From Flavobacteriaceae bacterium (GTDB taxonomy: Bacteria; Bacteroidota; Bacteroidia; Flavobacteriales; Flavobacteriaceae): DNA of 35,509 nucleotides. The stretch spans positions 1-35,509 of the forward strand of contig JAKITD010000026.1 of the NCBI GenBank assembly GCA_021648265.1, read 5' to 3'. Position 1 is the first letter of the stretch. Every line of letters starts with the position of its first letter. Both the position numbers and the translations under genes were made by a program. The notes below the pieces were generated by a model. That model did not search any database and was not told where the DNA came from. It saw only the letters and a program-made list of their open reading frames with translations. Shown one piece after another: positions 32,763-35,509 of this stretch.

Positions 32763-34178
32763 TTAATTCGTTAATAAAGAGTACACTTCGTCAATAGAGG
32801 TGGCTCCTTTAGAAATTAAATTCATGGCGTTAATCTTTAACGTAGCAATTTTATTTTTTTCTAAATAGTCGTCTATTTCTAATTCATTTTTTTTGATACA
32901 ATCAACCAGTTCCTTTGTAATAGGAATAATTTCATAAATTGCTTTTCTGCCAGTATAACCCGTATGGTGGCATTTTTCACAACCAACAGCCTTATAATGT
33001 TCTTTTACCTCTTTGGGTAAGGAGAAATTATCGGGTAATAATTCGGTATTAATTTTTTCTTTTTGTTTACAGTGGTTGCATAATTTTCTTACCAAACGCT
33101 GTGCGATACTTACTTTTAAAGTAGCAGCAATCAAAAATGAAGGAACTCCCATATCAATGAGTCGTGAAATAGTGGCCCATGCAGAATTGGTGTGAATGGT
33201 AGATAAAACCAAATGTCCCGTAAGGGAAGCTCGTACTGCCATATTTGCTGTTGCTACATCTCTAATTTCTCCAACCATAATAATATCGGGATCCTGACGT
33301 AAAAAAGTTTTTAATGATTTTGAAAAATCCAAACCAATATTTTCTTTGAGTTGTACCTGATTAATTCCTTCTAAAGTATATTCAATTGGATCTTCAATAG
33401 TTAATATATTGGTGTCATCGGTATTGAGTAATTTTAAGGTAGCGTATAAGGTGGTTGTTTTTCCTGATCCCGTTGGTCCAGAAATTAAAATAATTCCATT
33501 GGGGTTTTTAACACTCTCCTTATAACGTTTCAATTCAACTTCTGTAAAACCTAGAGATTCCAATTCAACAACTGTAGTATCTTTAGAGAGTATTCTTAAA
33601 ACAATTTTTTCACCAAATAAAGTGGGTAATACAGATACACGAATATCAAAATCGGCATTTTGGGTATTGATATTAATTCGTCCATCTTGAGGTAGGCGTT
33701 TTTCCGAAATATCCAATTGTGCCAAAATCTTAATTCTGTTTACAATTGTTGGATACTCATTAATAGGAATAAGATAGCGTTCAATCAATTTTCCGTCAAT
33801 TCTAAAACGGACTCTACTTTTATATTCAAATACTTCAAAATGAATATCACTACTTCCAATATTTTTTGCTTCATGAATAAGGTCTAATAAAAAGTCATTG
33901 GTATAATGTAATTCGCTAGAAACTCTATTTTCGTTTTTTCGGTAGTTGAGATGTAGATATTTTTGAATATTGTCCGATGACTCGGTAGTCAACTTAATTT
34001 GTTTTCCAAGAATAATTTCCAATTCCGATTGTAAAGAAGTGAGTGTATCCGTATCGGTTACAAAACTCAAATCCCCATTATGTTTATACGTAGGAATAAT
34101 ACGATAATGATGTGCTTGTTCGGCACTTATCACTTGTTGTAATTCGGTTTTTATATTAAAATCTGTAATATTCATCAT
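32763..34178 (-). CDS. gspE: GspE/PilB-type assembly ATPase
   Basis: A 471-residue cytoplasmic hexameric ATPase that powers pilus or pseudopilus assembly. The short N-terminal domain (1-80) resembles a trimmed MshEN/T2SSE_N. The ATPase core has SSDIHFEVFEYKSRVRFRIDGKL, QDGRIN, Walker A GPTGSGKTTT (234-243), the Asp box IEDPIEY, Walker B PDIIMVGEIRD and the His box TGHLVLSTIHTNSA. A C-terminal four-Cys zinc site follows (CNHC...CEKC). The zinc motif and EDPIEY mark it as an extension (GspE/PilB), not a retraction (PilT), ATPase. The start overlaps the peptidase stop by one base (TAATG). Confidence 0.94.
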   Translation of the reverse strand: MMNITDFNIKTELQQVISAEQAHHYRIIPTYKHNGDLSFVTDTDTLTSLQSELEIILGKQIKLTTESSDNIQKYLHLNYRKNENRVSSELHYTNDFLLDLIHEAKNIGSSDIHFEVFEYKSRVRFRIDGKLIERYLIPINEYPTIVNRIKILAQLDISEKRLPQDGRININTQNADFDIRVSVLPTLFGEKIVLRILSKDTTVVELESLGFTEVELKRYKESVKNPNGIILISGPTGSGKTTTLYATLKLLNTDDTNILTIEDPIEYTLEGINQVQLKENIGLDFSKSLKTFLRQDPDIIMVGEIRDVATANMAVRASLTGHLVLSTIHTNSAWATISRLIDMGVPSFLIAATLKVSIAQRLVRKLCNHCKQKEKINTELLPDNFSLPKEVKEHYKAVGCEKCHHTGYTGRKAIYEIIPITKELVDCIKKNELEIDDYLEKNKIATLKINAMNLISKGATSIDEVYSLLTN

Positions 34179-34660
34179 TAAATAGTATATAGATTTGTGA
34201 AATTAAATATCCAGTTAGCTAGAAATACCAATCCAATAAATAGTGCTTGTAGTCCAGCCAAAGGAACTGTTTTATAGTGTAATTTAGATTTTATAGCTAA
34301 GTAAAATAATAGAGAAAAAATTAATGAAAAGGTAAATAGAATTAAAAAGCTTCCTGTAGAAAATCCGATAGCGAGTATAATAAAGAATAGAATATCGCCC
34401 AATCCTAAAGTGTCACTCAAAGATTTTTTCATTTTAAGTTTGGCATATAAATAAAGTATAGAGATAATCAATAAAACAATACTGATATTTATACTTATAC
34501 TTCCTAAAAAAATCAGGTTCATGGTCTGCTGATAATGTAAATAGCCAATAAGGATACCTACAAGAATAAAAATCCACAGATGAACTTGTCTTTCTTTAAA
34601 ATCTTGAAGAACAATAGAAAGTAGTGCAATAAGCAACCCTATTTTAATGAATACTAACAT
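34178..34660 (-). CDS. Prepilin peptidase (A24, short form without methylase domain)
   Basis: A 160-residue inner-membrane aspartic protease expected to clip the pilin leader at the cytoplasmic face. It has about five to six TM helices. The two catalytic Asp are Asp20 in VLQDFKERQVHLW (the 'xDxxxxxIP' position) and Asp89 in the GxGD motif TLGLGDILFF. It lacks the N-terminal methyltransferase domain of PilD, as TadV/FlaK-like short forms do, so the mature pilin may not be N-methylated by this enzyme. It lies between the pilin and GspE genes and is translationally coupled to GspE. Confidence 0.82.
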   Translation of the reverse strand: MLVFIKIGLLIALLSIVLQDFKERQVHLWIFILVGILIGYLHYQQTMNLIFLGSISINISIVLLIISILYLYAKLKMKKSLSDTLGLGDILFFIILAIGFSTGSFLILFTFSLIFSLLFYLAIKSKLHYKTVPLAGLQALFIGLVFLANWIFNFTNLYTI

Positions 34661-34708
34661 AGTTTATGTTTCTTAGCTTATTAATAACCCTTAGGTTTGG
34701 AATAGTGA

Positions 34709-35155
34709 TTAATCCTTAATTACTTCAATCAAATTCTGATCTTGATTAATTTCCCAAACATTAAAGATTCCGTCGCCATCAAAGTCGGTAACTGATGTGG
34801 CACGGGCTTTGAATGAGGTATTAGAAGATTCTATAATCTCATAGCTATAATTAGCATTTCCGTTTTCTTGTACATTTTTTGGCGATTCAAAATTTATATC
34901 ACGAAACGCTACACTATATTTAGAATGCATAAAAAAGTACTGTCTCTCTAAATTGTAAAGATGCTTCAATTGCGTTTGCGCTTCCAAACTTTTAGTTTTT
35001 GAAATTAATGGCATTAAGTTGGGTAAGGCAAGTAAGATTAAAATACCAATAATTACCAAAACAACAAGTAATTCTTGCAAGTTAAATGCCGATATTTTTT
35101 TCTTTTTTAAGTTAAATTTTTTAAAATTTCTTTTCATAATATTCTTTTTTAGCAA
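34709..35155 (-). CDS. Type IV pilin/pseudopilin-like protein
   Basis: A 148-residue prepilin: a basic leader (KKKKISA), a cleavage site before FNLQELLVVLVIIGILILLALP (Phe1, Glu5, then the hydrophobic N-helix), and a helix continuing LMPLISKTKSLEAQTQLKHLYNLERQYFFMHSKYS. A globular head contains an Asp-rich loop DFDGDGIFNVWEI that resembles a calcium-binding loop. The residue before the cut is Ala rather than the usual Gly, as I recall for many Bacteroidetes pilins. The ATG at 35137 (MKRNFKKFN) is an alternative start that removes six residues. First gene of the operon; the peptidase gene follows 48 bp after the stop. Confidence 0.88.
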   Translation of the reverse strand: MLKKNIMKRNFKKFNLKKKKISAFNLQELLVVLVIIGILILLALPNLMPLISKTKSLEAQTQLKHLYNLERQYFFMHSKYSVAFRDINFESPKNVQENGNANYSYEIIESSNTSFKARATSVTDFDGDGIFNVWEINQDQNLIEVIKD

Positions 35156-35294
35156 AAATCAAATCAGTTTTTAAACATATTCATAGCATAAACACAACTC
35201 TATTTGATTATATATAATTGATAATCAATGTATTATTGAATAATGTGATTTCAACAAATAATTCTCCGAATAATACTACATAATAGGGATTTGA

Positions 35295-35316
35295 TTTTAC
35301 GGTTTTTCCCGTAAAA
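35295..35316. promoter_or_regulatory. 22-bp palindrome, copy 2 (upstream of the pilin operon)
   Basis: TTTTACGG-N6-CCGTAAAA, identical in all 22 bases to 26278-26299. It lies 139 bp upstream of the pilin ATG, a distance like that at the other site (115 bp). No TAnnTTTG promoter was recognised between it and the gene. The spacer 35156-35294 holds nothing else I can name. Confidence 0.6.
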
Positions 35317-35385
35317 ATTATTTATTGATTTTTTGGGTAACAAATTAAATAAGTATTAGGAAAGAAAAAATTGAACATCTAGTTA

Positions 35386-35509
35386 GGGCTTGTTACAAAA
35401 TAAGCTGTACATTTTGTCTTGTTCTTTTGCCTTGCCAACACGCCAGCTGGCTCATCGCTAGAAATGTCCACTGGACATTTTTTTAACGCTCTGCCCTGTT
35501 AAAAAGCCT
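35386..35509. mobile_element. Terminus of an IS-like element related to the MITE (cut by window edge)
   Basis: GGGCTTGTTACAAAATAAGC opens a stretch that matches the MITE left end over about 47 bases (GTTACAAAATAA, then TACATTTTG, CTTGTTCTTTTGCC). Beyond that it diverges and shows an inner palindrome AAATGTCC-A-CTGG-ACATTT-like at about 35462-35480 and a CCAGCTGG word at 35443-35450. No transposase frame starts before the window edge. Preceded by TTA, a possible TNA target site. Confidence 0.65.

Noticed and set aside
33214-33232. Third copy of the CCCGTAA palindrome
   Set aside because: It lies inside the gspE coding region, and only CCCGTAA matches; the ACGG arm is missing.
1-35509. CRISPR arrays, tRNA or rRNA genes, phage modules
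   Set aside because: None seen: no regularly spaced 24-40-bp repeats, no cloverleaf with CCA-region features that I could recognise, and no phage structural proteins.

Overview
The window is a low-GC chromosomal segment from a member of the Bacteroidetes, most likely a Flavobacteriaceae. Evidence for this: Por/T9SS-type C-terminal sorting domains, a TonB-receptor C-terminal remnant ending in an aromatic residue, Bacteroidetes promoters (TTG, 18-19 bp, TAnnTTTG), no Shine-Dalgarno sites, an rpsF-rpsR-rplI cluster, a DUF6495-like protein and short intergenic 'phrase' repeats of a flavobacterial kind. The genus cannot be fixed from the sequence alone.

Layout. 1-650: 3' end of an IS630-type transposase and a membrane-protein remnant. 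695-4058: hisS, a MacB-type ABC permease and a frameshifted GNAT acetyltransferase. 4080-5235: a cassette-like unit, a secreted transglutaminase-like gene bounded by inverted repeats. 5305-6232: DUF6495-like gene, decayed TonB-receptor tail, two-hairpin REP-like element. 6271-13679: housekeeping core (rplI-rpsR-rpsF, LytTR response regulator, priA/yihY-brkB/nadC operon, rlmH, ferritin). 13724-18239: two secreted T9SS proteins with nearly identical sorting tails, and a class C beta-lactamase-fold hydrolase. 18236-19871: a gene remnant, a double-UspA/TPR protein and a chloramphenicol-acetyltransferase remnant. 19915-25335: formate dehydrogenase operon (fdhD, fused NuoE/NuoF-like diaphorase subunit, molybdopterin catalytic subunit). 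25515-26181: recombinase-like remnant and a YefM-YoeB toxin-antitoxin pair. 26415-30234: a large secreted RHS/YD-like gene broken by a nonsense codon, a frameshift in A8 and a 159-bp MITE. 30235-30614: hairpin-rich spacer. 30615-35155: compact type IV pilus/type II secretion-like operon (pilin, prepilin peptidase, GspE/PilB ATPase, secretin). 35386-35509: the end of a mobile element whose terminus matches the MITE.

How parts work together. FdhD sulfurates the molybdenum cofactor of the formate dehydrogenase, and the diaphorase subunit passes electrons to NAD. The pilin, peptidase, ATPase and secretin form part of an envelope-spanning pilus or secretion machine whose platform protein is not in the window. 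The YefM-YoeB pair has a promoter, a palindromic operator and almost no leader. Between the core genes the window is rich in broken genes (seven remnants) and small mobile or repeat elements, marking it as a mosaic with accessory hot spots.

The most notable observations are the MITE and its probable autonomous relative at the right edge; an identical 22-bp palindrome upstream of both the broken RHS-like gene and the pilin operon; a lipase-like T9SS protein whose nucleophile serine is glycine; the near-identical sorting domains of two adjacent genes; and the inverted-repeat-bounded transglutaminase cassette.
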